Part shown: piece by piece, positions 1 to 9,057 of the stretch
How positions within the stretch are numbered: the first letter of the stretch is position 1
Layout: every line of letters starts with the position of its first letter
Assembly: GCF_012689525.1 (NCBI RefSeq)
Contig: NZ_CP051516.1
Span: 2,480,001 to 2,544,000, forward strand
From: Paraburkholderia aromaticivorans
Lineage (GTDB): Bacteria > Pseudomonadota > Gammaproteobacteria > Burkholderiales > Burkholderiaceae
Length of the DNA stretch: 64,000 nucleotides
Direction of reading: 5' to 3'
Translations under genes and position numbers: made by a program
Notes under the pieces: model-generated
Databases searched by the model: none
Seen by the model: only the letters and a program-made list of their open reading frames with translations
What the model was told of the DNA's origin: nothing

Positions 1-510
1 CTTCAGGAAAAACGAGTTGTGCGTCGCCAGCGCGAACGTGCGATGCAACTCACCATCCCAGTGCTCGAATTCTTCGACCGTTTGTGCCGCTTCTGACCGC
101 TCGATGCACTCCATCATTCGCGCGAAGTCGGACGACGTGGCATTGCGCGCAATCAGCTTCGGCATCAACGGTTCGATAAGGAGTCGCGCTTCCATCAGTT
201 CCGCCGGGCTGGTCTGTGTCTCGGATATCTCGTCAACGACAATTTCCGGCGCTGGCAATGCCTTCGCAGCGCCGGGAAGCACAAAGGTCCCGCTGCCCAC
301 AGTCTGCGTAATCAGGCCTCGGTCCTTAAGGTCCTGCAAGACGCGCCTGACCGCGCCACGCGACGCACCGAACTGCTCACTCAGCTGGCGTTCAGCCGGA
401 AGTTTGACTCCATCGCGCATGCGACCCGATGCGATCTCATCGTGAAGATATGCCGCCAGCGCTTTCGCGCCGGCTGCCCGTACAGGGCTCTTTGCCTCGA
501 CATCGCCCAT
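1..510 (-). CDS. GntR/FadR-family transcriptional regulator, 3' end outside the window
   Basis: DNA-binding repressor or activator of the FadR subgroup, probably controlling the divergent catabolic operon that begins at 660. The visible 170 residues begin MGDVEAKSPVRAAGAKALAA. They hold a GntR winged helix (LPAERQLSEQFGASRGAVRR, then LKDRGLITQTVGSGTFVLP, about residues 36-75) and the start of an all-helical FCD effector domain (ELMEARLLIEPLMPKLIARN, then EFEHWDGELHRTFALATHNS). The EHWDGELHR stretch carries the Asp and His typical of the FCD metal/ligand site. The ATG at 510 begins the conserved part. The coding frame is still open at base 1, so the gene is cut by the window rather than visibly broken. 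The ligand is unknown. Confidence 0.9.
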   Translation of the reverse strand, partial: MGDVEAKSPVRAAGAKALAAYLHDEIASGRMRDGVKLPAERQLSEQFGASRGAVRRVLQDLKDRGLITQTVGSGTFVLPGAAKALPAPEIVVDEISETQTSPAELMEARLLIEPLMPKLIARNATSSDFARMMECIERSEAAQTVEEFEHWDGELHRTFALATHNSFFLK

Positions 511-555
511 CTTGCTGCTCCCCGGTTTCTATCAAGTGAATCATACCACGAGAGG

Positions 556-639
556 TACCAATTGGTAGCGACATTGGTTAACCCTCACTTGTTAATTACC
601 CAATATGGTTCTACTGTACCTCATACGCAAACCAATTGG
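556..639. promoter_or_regulatory. Candidate GntR operators: two CCAATTGG boxes in the divergent promoter
   Basis: The 149 bp between the GntR gene and the FAH gene hold a perfect 12-bp palindrome TACCAATTGGTA (556-567) and a second ACCAATTGG (631-639) just 5' of the ribosome-binding site of the gene at 660. A third CCAATTGG lies inside that gene at 776-783. FadR-type regulators bind short palindromes in their own divergent promoters, so these are the best operator candidates. The assignment is inference. Confidence 0.5.
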
Positions 640-659
640 ACTACTTCAGGAGCCATTTT

Positions 660-1541
660 ATGAAACTTGCAAACCTCCACGTGGACGGCGCCGCCCTTGT
701 AGCGGTAGTGGATACGGATAAATCGGTGTTCTGGCCCGTGTCCGCGCTGGTCCCGGAATTCAATGGAGACATGGTCCAATTGGTCCAGTCGTTCGGCAAA
801 TACAAGGGAGACCTCCGCCCGCTTGGCGAAGGACGCCCTTTGAGCGAAGCCACCGTGCTGGCGCCTATCGACCAGCCGCGTCGCAATATCTTCTGCGTGG
901 GCAAGAACTATCACGAGCACGCAGCCGAATTCCAGAAATCCGGCTTTGATAGCAGCGCCAAGGACGGTGAACACGCACCGGAAGCGCCGGTTATCTTCAC
1001 GAAGACCGCAAGCACGGTCATCGGCCCGGGCGTGAAGATTCCGCGCCATACCGACGTCACCAGTCAACTGGACTACGAAGCCGAACTCGGCGTGGTTATC
1101 GGCAAGGCCGGCCGTGGCATCAAGAAGGCCGACGCGATGGAATACGTCTTCGGCTACACGGTCATCAACGACTTTACGGCCCGCGACCTGCAGAAGCTCC
1201 ACCGCCAATGGTTCATTGGCAAATCGCTGGATGGCTTCTGCCCGATGGGTCCATACCTCGTCACCGCTGACGAAGTCGATGGCCAGAATGTCGATGTGAA
1301 GTGCTGGGTCAACGGCGAACTGCGCCAGAACTCCAACACGAAACAACTGATTTTCGACATTCCGACGCTCATCGAAACGCTGTCGGCTGGCATCGAACTG
1401 CAACCCGGTGATGTGATTGCAACCGGCACCCCTGCTGGCGTCGGTATCGGCTTCAATCCGCCGAAATTCCTGCAAAAGGGCGACGTGATTCGCATCGAAA
1501 TCGAGAACGTGGGTGTACTGGAAAATGAGGTGGGCGAATGA
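660..1541 (+). CDS. Fumarylacetoacetate hydrolase (FAH) family protein
   Basis: Cytoplasmic metal-dependent C-C hydrolase, decarboxylase or isomerase acting on a 2-oxo acid or beta-diketone type intermediate; the exact substrate cannot be read from sequence. It has 293 residues, usual for the family. FAH-fold marks in order: NIFCVGKNYHEHAAEF (76-91), LDYEAELGVVIGKAG (138-151) with metal-ligand Glu140 and Glu142, INDFTARDLQ (169-178) with Asp171, GKSLDGFCPMGPYL, and the C-terminal LQPGDVIATGTPAGVG. I chose the ATG at 660 because CAGGAG (647-652) sits correctly before it; an upstream in-frame ATG at 636 lacks a site. Its stop overlaps the next gene's start (ATGA, 1538-1541), so the two are translationally coupled. 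Confidence 0.9.
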   Translation: MKLANLHVDGAALVAVVDTDKSVFWPVSALVPEFNGDMVQLVQSFGKYKGDLRPLGEGRPLSEATVLAPIDQPRRNIFCVGKNYHEHAAEFQKSGFDSSAKDGEHAPEAPVIFTKTASTVIGPGVKIPRHTDVTSQLDYEAELGVVIGKAGRGIKKADAMEYVFGYTVINDFTARDLQKLHRQWFIGKSLDGFCPMGPYLVTADEVDGQNVDVKCWVNGELRQNSNTKQLIFDIPTLIETLSAGIELQPGDVIATGTPAGVGIGFNPPKFLQKGDVIRIEIENVGVLENEVGE

Positions 1542-2323
1542 CGACCACCCTGGTCAAGAACATCGCGGTAGAAATCGATGGCGATGGACAGGCTGTGGTC
1601 TGTATTCACGGCCTTGGCGGTTCATCGAACAACTGGACGCCTGTTCTTTCCGCGTTCGAAGGCATGAAAGTCGTCCGGCCTGACCTGCCTGGCAGCGCCC
1701 GTTCGGCGCTCCCTTCGCAACCTCTGTCCATTGACCTGTACGTCGAGACATTGGCGGGTGTGTTGGGTGAACTGGGCATCTCGAAGGCGCACGTCGTCGC
1801 ACACTCGATGGGCACCATCGTCGCGCAGCATCTGGCCATCAAGCATCCCGACCTCGTGAAGAGTCTCGCTCTGTTTGGGCCGCTCCTCGCCCCGCCGGAG
1901 CAGGGACGCCCAGGCATTCAGGCTCGCGCCGCGCTCTCGCGGGAGAAAGGAATCGCGGGCGTGCAGGAAATTGCCGACGCCATCGTCAAGGGCGCGACGA
2001 GCGCCGAGACGAAGGCACAGCGGCCCGTCACGCTCGCACTGGTCCGGGAAAGCGTCATGCGTCAGTCGCCGGAGGGCTACGCGCAAAGCTGCGAAGCACT
2101 CGCCGGCGCTCAGTCGGCCGAGGTCGAGAAGATTGCCGTACCAACGCTGCTCGTGACGGGGGATGAAGACGGCGTCGGACAACCGGCGGCGGTGAAGTCA
2201 ATGGGCGAGCGTATTGCCGGAAGCAAGGTGACGGTTCTGTCGGGCTGCGGCCACTGGACCACGTTCGAAAAGCCTGCCGAATGCGCCGAAGAGCTCAAGG
2301 CCTTTTACAAGTCAACGAAGTAA
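1538..2323 (+). CDS. Alpha/beta-fold hydrolase
   Basis: Soluble serine hydrolase of 261 residues with a standard alpha/beta fold: oxyanion-hole motif HGLGGSSNNW (24-33), nucleophile elbow VVAHSMGT (Ser90, Ala replacing the first Gly of GxSxG), acid in LLVTGDEDG (Asp209 or Asp211) and catalytic His239 in GCGHWTTFEKP. It resembles 3-oxoadipate enol-lactonase/PcaD-like and carboxylesterase-like members. Coupled to the FAH gene by a 4-bp overlap and followed 19 bp later by an amidohydrolase, it probably cleaves an ester, lactone or C-C bond in the same unidentified pathway. Cofactor-independent esterase is the safe call. Confidence 0.85.
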   Translation: MTTTLVKNIAVEIDGDGQAVVCIHGLGGSSNNWTPVLSAFEGMKVVRPDLPGSARSALPSQPLSIDLYVETLAGVLGELGISKAHVVAHSMGTIVAQHLAIKHPDLVKSLALFGPLLAPPEQGRPGIQARAALSREKGIAGVQEIADAIVKGATSAETKAQRPVTLALVRESVMRQSPEGYAQSCEALAGAQSAEVEKIAVPTLLVTGDEDGVGQPAAVKSMGERIAGSKVTVLSGCGHWTTFEKPAECAEELKAFYKSTK

Positions 2324-2342
2324 GTCCCCTATTGGAGGAGAC

Positions 2343-3686
2343 ATGAACAGAACCGTATTTACCAACGTCAATATTTTCGACGGCACCGGCGCTGACCCGT
2401 ATATCGGCGAGATTCTTGTTGAAGACAACCGGATTTCACGTGTAGCGAAGAACGGCGAAACCGTAAACGCAGCGGACGCCCGCACCATCGACGGTCGCGG
2501 CCGGTTCATCATGCCGGGGATGACCGAGGCACATACCCACTTTTCGTGGAATGACCAGCCGTCCCTGTCGGCCATTCAGTTCATGCCGCCGGAAGAGCAC
2601 ATTCTGTGGTGCGTCCGCGTGGCCAAGCGGTATCTGGAAATGGGTTTCACCTCTGCGCTCGGCGCGGCTGCCGCAAAGCCGCGTCTTGATGTGGTGTTGC
2701 GCAACGCTATCAACGCCGGCGAATTCCCTGGACCGCGCTATCTCGCGGGAAGCCAGGAAATCACGACGCTCGGCGGTCTCGGCGATAACACGCTTCCCCA
2801 CCTGCCGTTCCGTGAGTTGAACTTCGGCGAAGTTGTCAGCGGGCCGGAAGAGGTACGGCGCGCAGCGCGCATGTTCATCAAGTACGGTGTCGACCATCTG
2901 AAAATCAATCTGTCGGGCGAATACATCGCAGGTATTCCGGCAGAAGCCTCTCCGTTCTCCGAGGAAGAAATCGCCATGCTGGCTGCCGAGGCGAAACGTG
3001 CCGGCAAGCGCGTCGCCGCGCACGCCCGTTCGAGTGAGTCAGTCAAGCAGTGCGTGCGTCACGGTCTGGAACTCGTGTTCCACGCAAGCTTCGCAGACGA
3101 AGAAGCGCTCGATATGCTCGAGGCGAACAAGGAGAAGCACTTTGTCGCTCCCGGTATTGGCTGGCTGGTCAGCACGCTCTATCACGCTGAGAAATGGGGT
3201 ATCTCCGAAGAAGTTGCGACGAAGATGGGCTACGCACGCGAGCTTGAAGTCGCGGCCGAGACCCTCAAAAAGATGCACAAGCGCGGCATCCGCATTCTGC
3301 CAGGCGGCGACTATGGTTTTGCGTGGATGCCACACGGTACGAACTCCCGTGACCTTGAGCACTTCGTCAAATATATCGGCATGACGCCGAAGGAAGCGCT
3401 CCTGTCAGCGACGCAACTCGGTGGCGAACTGATGATGGAGCCGGACCGCATCGGCAAACTCGCCGAGGGGTATTACGCGGACATCGTTCTGGTCGACGGC
3501 AATCCGCTTGAAGACCTGAAGGTGCTGCAGGACCCGGCGAAGATATCCCTTGTCATGAAGGACGGCGAGATTATCAAGAGCTGCTACGACGTGAAGATTC
3601 CAGAAGGTCCCATTCACGTCACCGGTGGCAATGAGCCGATGAGAGATGAAGGCGTCAAGAAGGCAATGCACGCGGAGACTCACTGA
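2343..3686 (+). CDS. Metal-dependent amidohydrolase (imidazolonepropionase/prolidase-like)
   Basis: Cytoplasmic TIM-barrel hydrolase of the amidohydrolase superfamily, 447 residues. Metal-centre motifs are complete: EAHTHF (His64, His66), a likely bridging Lys in DHLKINLSGE (Lys187), RVAAHARSS (His227), LVFHASF (His247) and the catalytic Asp in LPGGDYGFAW (Asp323). The C-terminal strand GKLAEGYYADIVLVDGNPLEDLKVL is the usual composite domain. A strong ribosome-binding site (GGAGGAG) precedes the ATG. It is the third gene of the operon starting at 660, so it presumably opens a cyclic amide or lactam, or a related bond, in the same degradation route. The substrate is unknown. Confidence 0.88.
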   Translation: MNRTVFTNVNIFDGTGADPYIGEILVEDNRISRVAKNGETVNAADARTIDGRGRFIMPGMTEAHTHFSWNDQPSLSAIQFMPPEEHILWCVRVAKRYLEMGFTSALGAAAAKPRLDVVLRNAINAGEFPGPRYLAGSQEITTLGGLGDNTLPHLPFRELNFGEVVSGPEEVRRAARMFIKYGVDHLKINLSGEYIAGIPAEASPFSEEEIAMLAAEAKRAGKRVAAHARSSESVKQCVRHGLELVFHASFADEEALDMLEANKEKHFVAPGIGWLVSTLYHAEKWGISEEVATKMGYARELEVAAETLKKMHKRGIRILPGGDYGFAWMPHGTNSRDLEHFVKYIGMTPKEALLSATQLGGELMMEPDRIGKLAEGYYADIVLVDGNPLEDLKVLQDPAKISLVMKDGEIIKSCYDVKIPEGPIHVTGGNEPMRDEGVKKAMHAETH

Positions 3687-3691
3687 ACTCC

Positions 3692-3717
3692 GGCCGGGGT
3701 TTGCACGTCTCCCGGCC
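3692..3717 (+). terminator. Weak hairpin after the amidohydrolase operon
   Basis: GGCCGGG (3692-3698) pairs with CCCGGCC (3711-3717) across a 12-nt loop, six bases after the operon's last stop codon. The following ATTTCCCG is a poor T-tract, so termination is plausible but weak. Nothing else is seen up to the next gene at 3954. Confidence 0.35.
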
Positions 3718-3953
3718 ATTTCCCGACAAGATAACGCCAGTTCACCGCGCCATGCGCGGTTTGACAAGAAGCTGGGACGTGAAAACCAAACCGCGCAGAA
3801 GCTCAAACTGCCACGCGCAACTGCGCCTGTGGGTAGCGAAGCGGCCGTTCGTAGAATCTGGCCGATTGGCCCCTTCTGGCCGACATACGCCAGCCGTTCC
3901 GTGGCGCGCGAAGTCCCCCCGGCAACGCACCGAGCGGCGGACCCGGCCAACGA

Positions 3954-4727
3954 TCAGGTGCGTTTAGCCAAATAAGCATCGACCAACTCGACCAGTCGTT
4001 CCCGCCCGAAGCTCCCGTCGTGTCCAGCGTGGACCACTTGCACGGGCAATTCACGCAAGCGCTTCATCGTGCGCACATAGGTCGGAATATCAGCACCGCC
4101 TATCTCATCCAGCAGCGGGCCATCGTAGATCGCATCGCCCGAGAACAGTGTGCCGGATGCCGCTTCCCATAGGCCGATGCTGCCCGGTGAGTGGCCGGGT
4201 AGATGCAGGACTTCAAAATGCCGGTTGCCGAGATCGACGATGTTCCCCTCCTTGACGATTTCCGTGACCGTTGCGGCACGCACGCGATAGCCGGACATCG
4301 AGTAATCAGCGCTGGGAAGTGCCGTGATCAGATCGCCGTCGAACGGATACCCTGCTTCGCGATACCGGCGAATTGCTTCGGCGCCTAATACCGACGCCAG
4401 AAGGGTGCCTGGCTCACGCGGCGAGCGCAGGTTGTCCGCCTCCAACTCGTGAACCAGCGTGTGCTCGAACTCATGATGTCCGCCGACATGATCCGAGTGC
4501 GTATGCGTTGCAACGGCCGTGACGTCCTTCTTCAGCAGGTGCCTGGCTGCATCCAGCAGACTGACGATACCCATTCCTGTGTCGATCATCAGGTCCCGGT
4601 CGCGGCCGCGCACATGCCAGATATTGCAGCGCATCAGCGGCACGACGTGCGGTTCCCAAAGCAGGGTAATGTCGTCGCTGATGCGTTTGAGTTCGAACCA
4701 TCGGTCGGCAATCGGTAACTTGGTCAT
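3954..4727 (-). CDS. MBL-fold metallo-hydrolase
   Basis: Soluble zinc hydrolase with a metallo-beta-lactamase fold, 257 residues. The signature AVATHTHSDHVGGHHEF gives His75, His77, Asp79 and His80. Downstream HLPGHSPGSIGLWEAASG supplies the next His ligand and LFSGDAIYD the bridging Asp; VVHAGHDGSF near the C-terminus gives the last His. The sequence is closer to hydroxyacylglutathione-hydrolase or quorum-quenching-lactonase-like members than to beta-lactamases, and there is no signal peptide. I start at the ATG at 4727 (MTKLPIADRW) because the frame upstream of it does not look like this family. It converges on the operon at 660-3686, so a shared pathway is possible but unproven. Confidence 0.85.
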   Translation of the reverse strand: MTKLPIADRWFELKRISDDITLLWEPHVVPLMRCNIWHVRGRDRDLMIDTGMGIVSLLDAARHLLKKDVTAVATHTHSDHVGGHHEFEHTLVHELEADNLRSPREPGTLLASVLGAEAIRRYREAGYPFDGDLITALPSADYSMSGYRVRAATVTEIVKEGNIVDLGNRHFEVLHLPGHSPGSIGLWEAASGTLFSGDAIYDGPLLDEIGGADIPTYVRTMKRLRELPVQVVHAGHDGSFGRERLVELVDAYLAKRT

Positions 4728-5064
4728 GTGGGGTCGCTCACGGTAAGAGCCGTTACTTTGACACACTCCGCATCGCACTTCGAGAGCGTTGAGACTGGCA
4801 TCGTCGATTGGGTGCGCAGGGCACAACAACTACTCGCCGGACCCGGGGTGTCGCGGCCGACTGTCATCGGCCCACGACGGACGATGGACGAAGCGCCACC
4901 AGGTCGGCAGCTCCCTGGGTACAACGGTCATTCACTCCTTCGAGTCGCTCCGCAGGTCATCTGCCAAGTGGCCGTTCGCGTCAGCAACGACTTCGGCGAA
5001 TCCGCGCTGACAGACTGCACGCGCGCACCTCCGTTGCGTGATGCGCCACGTGCAGCGTTACACC
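4728..5064. other. Intergenic, no gene recognised
   Basis: 337 bp between two leftward genes. Open frames here lack ribosome-binding sites and family resemblance. It presumably contains the promoter of the MBL gene; no convincing -35/-10 pair or hairpin was seen. Confidence 0.5.
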
Positions 5065-6243
5065 TCATTGGCCCGCGTTCTCGAACGGCAGACGCCAGAC
5101 GGTCACGGTGTTCGTGTTGTCGTCGACTGCCGCAAAGCGCACGAACTCATGCTTCGGCTGCCCAAACGCGATGCCAAACGGACCATCGACTGCCGGGTCG
5201 ATGGAAAACTGCGCAACGAAGCGGCCTTGCGGCGTAAACTCAACGATTTCGCTCGGATGCTTCGGATCGGCGTTGACCGCGTCGCCGTTTGCGACGAACA
5301 GATGGCCGTTCGGTCCGAGGGCCATTCCGAGCGGGCCGCGCAGATGGCCGTTGTCCGCGTAGATCAGCACACCCTTGCTGCCGTCGTGCTGCGAGCTGCC
5401 CGCGCCGGAGACGGCGAAGATCGCGTTGTCGGCGGTCGAGGCGACATACAGTACATCGCGTTGCGGATCGTAGGCAAGTCCCGTGGGTCCGAGGACCAGT
5501 GCTGATGGATCGGAGCGAAATGTGTAGCCGGAGGCGATCTTCGTGGCGCGGTTCAGATGGACGCCGTTGTCGTCGATGCTAACGTCGAGCCTCGTGACGG
5601 TGCCATCCAGCACGTTGGACACAAATACCTTCGCATGGTCGCCCTCATCGAAGATCGTCAGATCCCAGGGACCGTTGATCTTTGCCGCCGGGGGCATCCA
5701 TTCCGCAATTTGACTGCCACTTCGATTGATCACCAGCAGCGAGCCGGCCGTTGGGGACGTACCGTTCTTGGTCGGTACATTGCCGACCAGTACGAAGCCG
5801 GCCGTGAGCACACCGAGCGCGGTGCTCAGACCGAGACGCACCGGACCCTGGAAGAACGTGACCGGGTTGCCGTGCGGCACGATCTTGACGATGGTGGTGC
5901 CTTTGCCCTGAACGTTGCCGGCGCTCTGCGAGTTGTTGAAATTGGACACGAGCAGGTCGCCTGCTGCGATCGTGCCGTAGCCGGGGAAACCGTCGGGCAC
6001 GAACGCGACGCCATACGGATTGAGGTCACCGTTGGTGGGCACCGTCGATGAGGTGACGAACGAGGGCGGCAGCAGCGCCGTGAGGTCATCGGCAATGGCG
6101 CTGCCCGGTAAGGAAAGCGCGAGACTGGTGCCGTATACCATGGTCAGCAGCAGGCGTTTCAGCGCGCGGCCTTTTCCACGAGCAACGCGGTGGCAGGGTT
6201 GCCAGCCGAACTTCGGAGTAAGACTTTGCATGAGGGGATTCAT
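5065..6243 (-). CDS. Secreted beta-propeller (NHL/SMP-30-like, TIGR03118-type) protein
   Basis: Predicted exported protein of 392 residues with a long N-region, a hydrophobic core (LLLTMVYGTSLALSLPGSAIA) and a likely signal cleavage after AIA, before DDLTALLPPSF. The mature part shows repeated propeller blades: GDLNPYGVAFVPDGFPG, GDLLVSNFNNSQSAGNVQG, GPWDLTIFDEGDHAKVFVSN, GPTGLAYDPQRDVLYVAS, GPLGMALGPNGHLFVAN and GPFGIAFGQPKHEF. Each has the G-P/L-x-G-h-A-h-x-P pattern of NHL-type repeats. The start at 6243 is favoured by GGAGAG eight bases upstream. The likely role is an extracytoplasmic binding or lactonase-like enzyme; the function is not known. It is divergent from, but more than 1 kb away from, a secreted haem peroxidase. 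Confidence 0.8.
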   Translation of the reverse strand: MNPLMQSLTPKFGWQPCHRVARGKGRALKRLLLTMVYGTSLALSLPGSAIADDLTALLPPSFVTSSTVPTNGDLNPYGVAFVPDGFPGYGTIAAGDLLVSNFNNSQSAGNVQGKGTTIVKIVPHGNPVTFFQGPVRLGLSTALGVLTAGFVLVGNVPTKNGTSPTAGSLLVINRSGSQIAEWMPPAAKINGPWDLTIFDEGDHAKVFVSNVLDGTVTRLDVSIDDNGVHLNRATKIASGYTFRSDPSALVLGPTGLAYDPQRDVLYVASTADNAIFAVSGAGSSQHDGSKGVLIYADNGHLRGPLGMALGPNGHLFVANGDAVNADPKHPSEIVEFTPQGRFVAQFSIDPAVDGPFGIAFGQPKHEFVRFAAVDDNTNTVTVWRLPFENAGQ

Positions 6244-7347
6244 GACTTCGCTCTCCACGAATGCTGCGGGGCGGACGCGTCTGTTGTCGCTGCACGCATC
6301 GCGTGTCGGCCGCCGCAAGCGAATTTCGCCCGTGTCCGCGCAACGGACACTAGCACAGCAGTCTTGCGACTCGAACGCGGGTCGCACAGCGTCGGCAGCA
6401 GTGGGGCGAATTACGTAAACCACGCAAAAGCAGACCCGTTGCCGGCGAGTGCGCGGCGAACGAGGCATGCGTCATTCACAACTTGAACTGGATCGTCCGA
6501 TGACAAACGCGAATGGGGGCGAAGCGTGTGCAGTAAACGGATGAAAGGGCTAAATATTCCAGCGTGATGGCGGCACTGGGGTCGCTTGCCACGCTAATTC
6601 CTTTGCTAATACAGTTGCTGGCCTCGATGGATCGCGACGTTCGTCGGTTACACCCGCATCCTCATGCGAAAACGTCGCCCGTGACTTCCGGTTCTGATCC
6701 ATGCGCCGGCGTTGGCGTTCGTCATCTTTCAAAAGCGCTTTCGCGACTTCTCCCCCTCGAAGGTCCATTGCCTGGGCGGAGCCGACGTTGAAATGTCTGT
6801 GTGAAAGAACAGACCAATGGCCGCAAGTCGCCGTACCCGCTCCCACGACGAACTTCCCTCATCGACCCACCAGCGCCATTCGCTTAAACGCTCGATCGTC
6901 CGTTCCATTGTCCATAAGGTCATTCAAGTCATAGGTCTTCTGGTTTCGAGTTTCCATTGCTATCGATTATCGGAAAAGATGACCTGATTTTCACCCGAAA
7001 AAATATATTTTAGATATTCCTATCGGAAATCAGCGATCGGTAAGTTAAAACAAATGGGTTGCAACCAAGTAAGTTTATTCCGCCTTCACGCGCGCTGATC
7101 CCGATAGAAACATGCGGTAGTCAAATCATACAAATCGCTGTATTCAGTTCACATAGTCAAACCAAATCAAGCGCGTCGATCGTAATATTATTTGTTATTG
7201 AACTTCACTCTTCTTCGTTGCATCGTGCCTTACGCCTTTGCGCCGTCCATCCGCAACGCGTCAACGACGATCGACCCATGCCCCGCCTCCAGAAAGCGCG
7301 GGCGGATTAGTCCTGTCGATCGATTATAGACAACGAGGAGAATTACA
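6244..7347. other. Long non-coding stretch with an AT-rich 3' part
   Basis: About 1.1 kb without a recognisable gene. The first 700 bp has chance open frames on both strands without ribosome-binding sites or family resemblance. It may contain decayed DNA, but no transposase signature was identified. From about 6950 to 7240 the composition becomes clearly AT-rich. The 9-mer TATCGGAAA occurs twice, at 6968-6976 and 7021-7029, 53 bp apart (about five helical turns), and may be a regulator site for the peroxidase gene at 7348. Confidence 0.5.
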
Positions 7348-9036
7348 TTGCGCATCCATCGATATATGCGGGTGGGGTGTTCGGCATTTATAATCGCCGC
7401 CGCTGCACTTCCAGCAAGGGTTTTCGCCGACAATCACGGCGCGCCCTCCGCAGTTCATCCGATTACGCTGCTGCAATCATTTCGACCAATTGGCGGCACT
7501 GGCAATAATCTCGCCAATCCCAACTTCAACGCCACGCCAGGCAGTCCGGAATTGAAACTGGCCCCGTTGAACTTCGCGCCTGGCACGGTCAACGGCCTGA
7601 TAGGCGGCCCGAATCCCCGGACTATCTCGAACGCAATCTCGGGCGGCACTGGCGCTCAGGGACAAAATGGCCAGACCACCGATCCTGTTGCCTCCGCATG
7701 GCTTTATGTGTGGGGACAATTTGTCGATCACGATCTCGGTCTCGAAGCTGCGCCGCTCACGACCGACGCGATCAACATCACCATTCCTGCGAATGATCCG
7801 GACGTGACCGCCGGTACCGTCATTTCCATGACCCGCGCGGTCCGCAATCCGGCGACCAATACCATCGTCAACACCGTTGCAGGATATCTTGACCTGTCAC
7901 AACTGTACGGCTCGACCCAGGAGATGGCCGATGGCTTGCGCAATGCGGACGGCACGTTGAAATCATCGCCCGACGGACACTCGCTTCCGATTGTCGCCGG
8001 GGTCTTTGAAAGTGGTGATCCGCGAGTGATGGAGAATCCCGAACTCACAGCGACCACGACGCTTTTCATGCGCGAGCACAATAGGTGGGTGAGTCAGCTG
8101 AAAACCCAACAGCCGGCCTGGTCAGGCGACCAGTTGTACAACATGGCGCGCGCCATCACCACCGCCGAGTACGAGAACATCGTGTATTCCGAATATTTAC
8201 CTGCGCTGATCGGCCCCGTGCTCGGCCCGTACAAGGGGTATGACTCGTCCCAAAACGCGCAGATCTCCCAGGAATTTTCTGCTGCCGCGTTCCGCGTCGG
8301 TCATTCGCAGATCTCGGACACCCAGGAGGGCGTGGACAACGCTGGCGTCACCACCTTCAGTGAAGGGCTCAGTCAGGCGTTCTTCAATTCACCTCAACTC
8401 GACATTGCGAACGGGACCGATCCCCTCCTGCGCTCGCTGAGTCTGGATTTCGCGCAAGCAACGGACGTCTACGTGGTTGCGACGTTGCGCAATCTGCTGG
8501 CTGCCAGCCTCGTGGGCGGCGGCGTCGACCTGATCGATCTGATAGCAATCGACATCCAGCGCGAACGTGATCTGGGAGTTGGCAGCCTGAACCAGGTCCG
8601 CATCGCGTTAGGCCTCGCCCCTTATCGATCATTCGATGCATTGACCAGCGATCCTGCGCTGCAAACCCATTTAAAGACTGTCTATGGCACCATCGATCAA
8701 GTCGACCTTTTCATTGGCGGACTCGCGGAAGCGCATGCGCCCAACGCGGTTGTCGGGCCAACGTTTCAAAGAATCATCGGCGACCAGTTTTCCGCGTTGC
8801 GCGCTGGGGATCGTTTCTTCTGGCTCAACCTGGGTTTCGATCCTGCCACCACCAGCATGATTACGAACACGACGCTTGCCGACATCATCCTGCTTAACAC
8901 GGACACAACCGCATTGCCGCAGCATGTCTTCATTCAGGGCTCGCCGGTAACACCGCCCTCGCACCAAAAGAGTCAGACACCCGTTCCTCGCGGGATGAGG
9001 CCCGATGCTGCGTCCGCTGTCAATCCGGCGCGTTGA
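7348..9036 (+). CDS. Secreted animal-type haem peroxidase (peroxidase-cyclooxygenase superfamily)
   Basis: Exported haem peroxidase of 562 residues that would oxidise halides or organic donors with hydrogen peroxide outside the cytoplasm. The N-terminus is a signal peptide ending near ARVFA/DNHG. Catalytic motifs are in order and spaced as in the family: VWGQFVDHDLG (distal His128, Asp127), YLDLSQLYGS, TTLFMREHNRW (catalytic Arg242), AAFRVGHSQ (proximal His319) and IQRERDLGVGSLNQVRIALG. The start is TTG at 7348, chosen because GAGGAG lies 7 bp upstream; the in-frame ATG at 7366 would shorten the signal peptide. Bacterial members are patchily distributed and the native substrate here is unknown. 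Confidence 0.88.
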   Translation: MRIHRYMRVGCSAFIIAAAALPARVFADNHGAPSAVHPITLLQSFRPIGGTGNNLANPNFNATPGSPELKLAPLNFAPGTVNGLIGGPNPRTISNAISGGTGAQGQNGQTTDPVASAWLYVWGQFVDHDLGLEAAPLTTDAINITIPANDPDVTAGTVISMTRAVRNPATNTIVNTVAGYLDLSQLYGSTQEMADGLRNADGTLKSSPDGHSLPIVAGVFESGDPRVMENPELTATTTLFMREHNRWVSQLKTQQPAWSGDQLYNMARAITTAEYENIVYSEYLPALIGPVLGPYKGYDSSQNAQISQEFSAAAFRVGHSQISDTQEGVDNAGVTTFSEGLSQAFFNSPQLDIANGTDPLLRSLSLDFAQATDVYVVATLRNLLAASLVGGGVDLIDLIAIDIQRERDLGVGSLNQVRIALGLAPYRSFDALTSDPALQTHLKTVYGTIDQVDLFIGGLAEAHAPNAVVGPTFQRIIGDQFSALRAGDRFFWLNLGFDPATTSMITNTTLADIILLNTDTTALPQHVFIQGSPVTPPSHQKSQTPVPRGMRPDAASAVNPAR

Positions 9037-9057
9037 GTCGCGACGGTCAGTTTTACT

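Noticed and set aside
6550..6923. Two leftward open frames in the 1.1-kb gap (up to 98 codons)
   Set aside because: No ribosome-binding site, no recognisable domain and no transposase signature; too weak to call genes.
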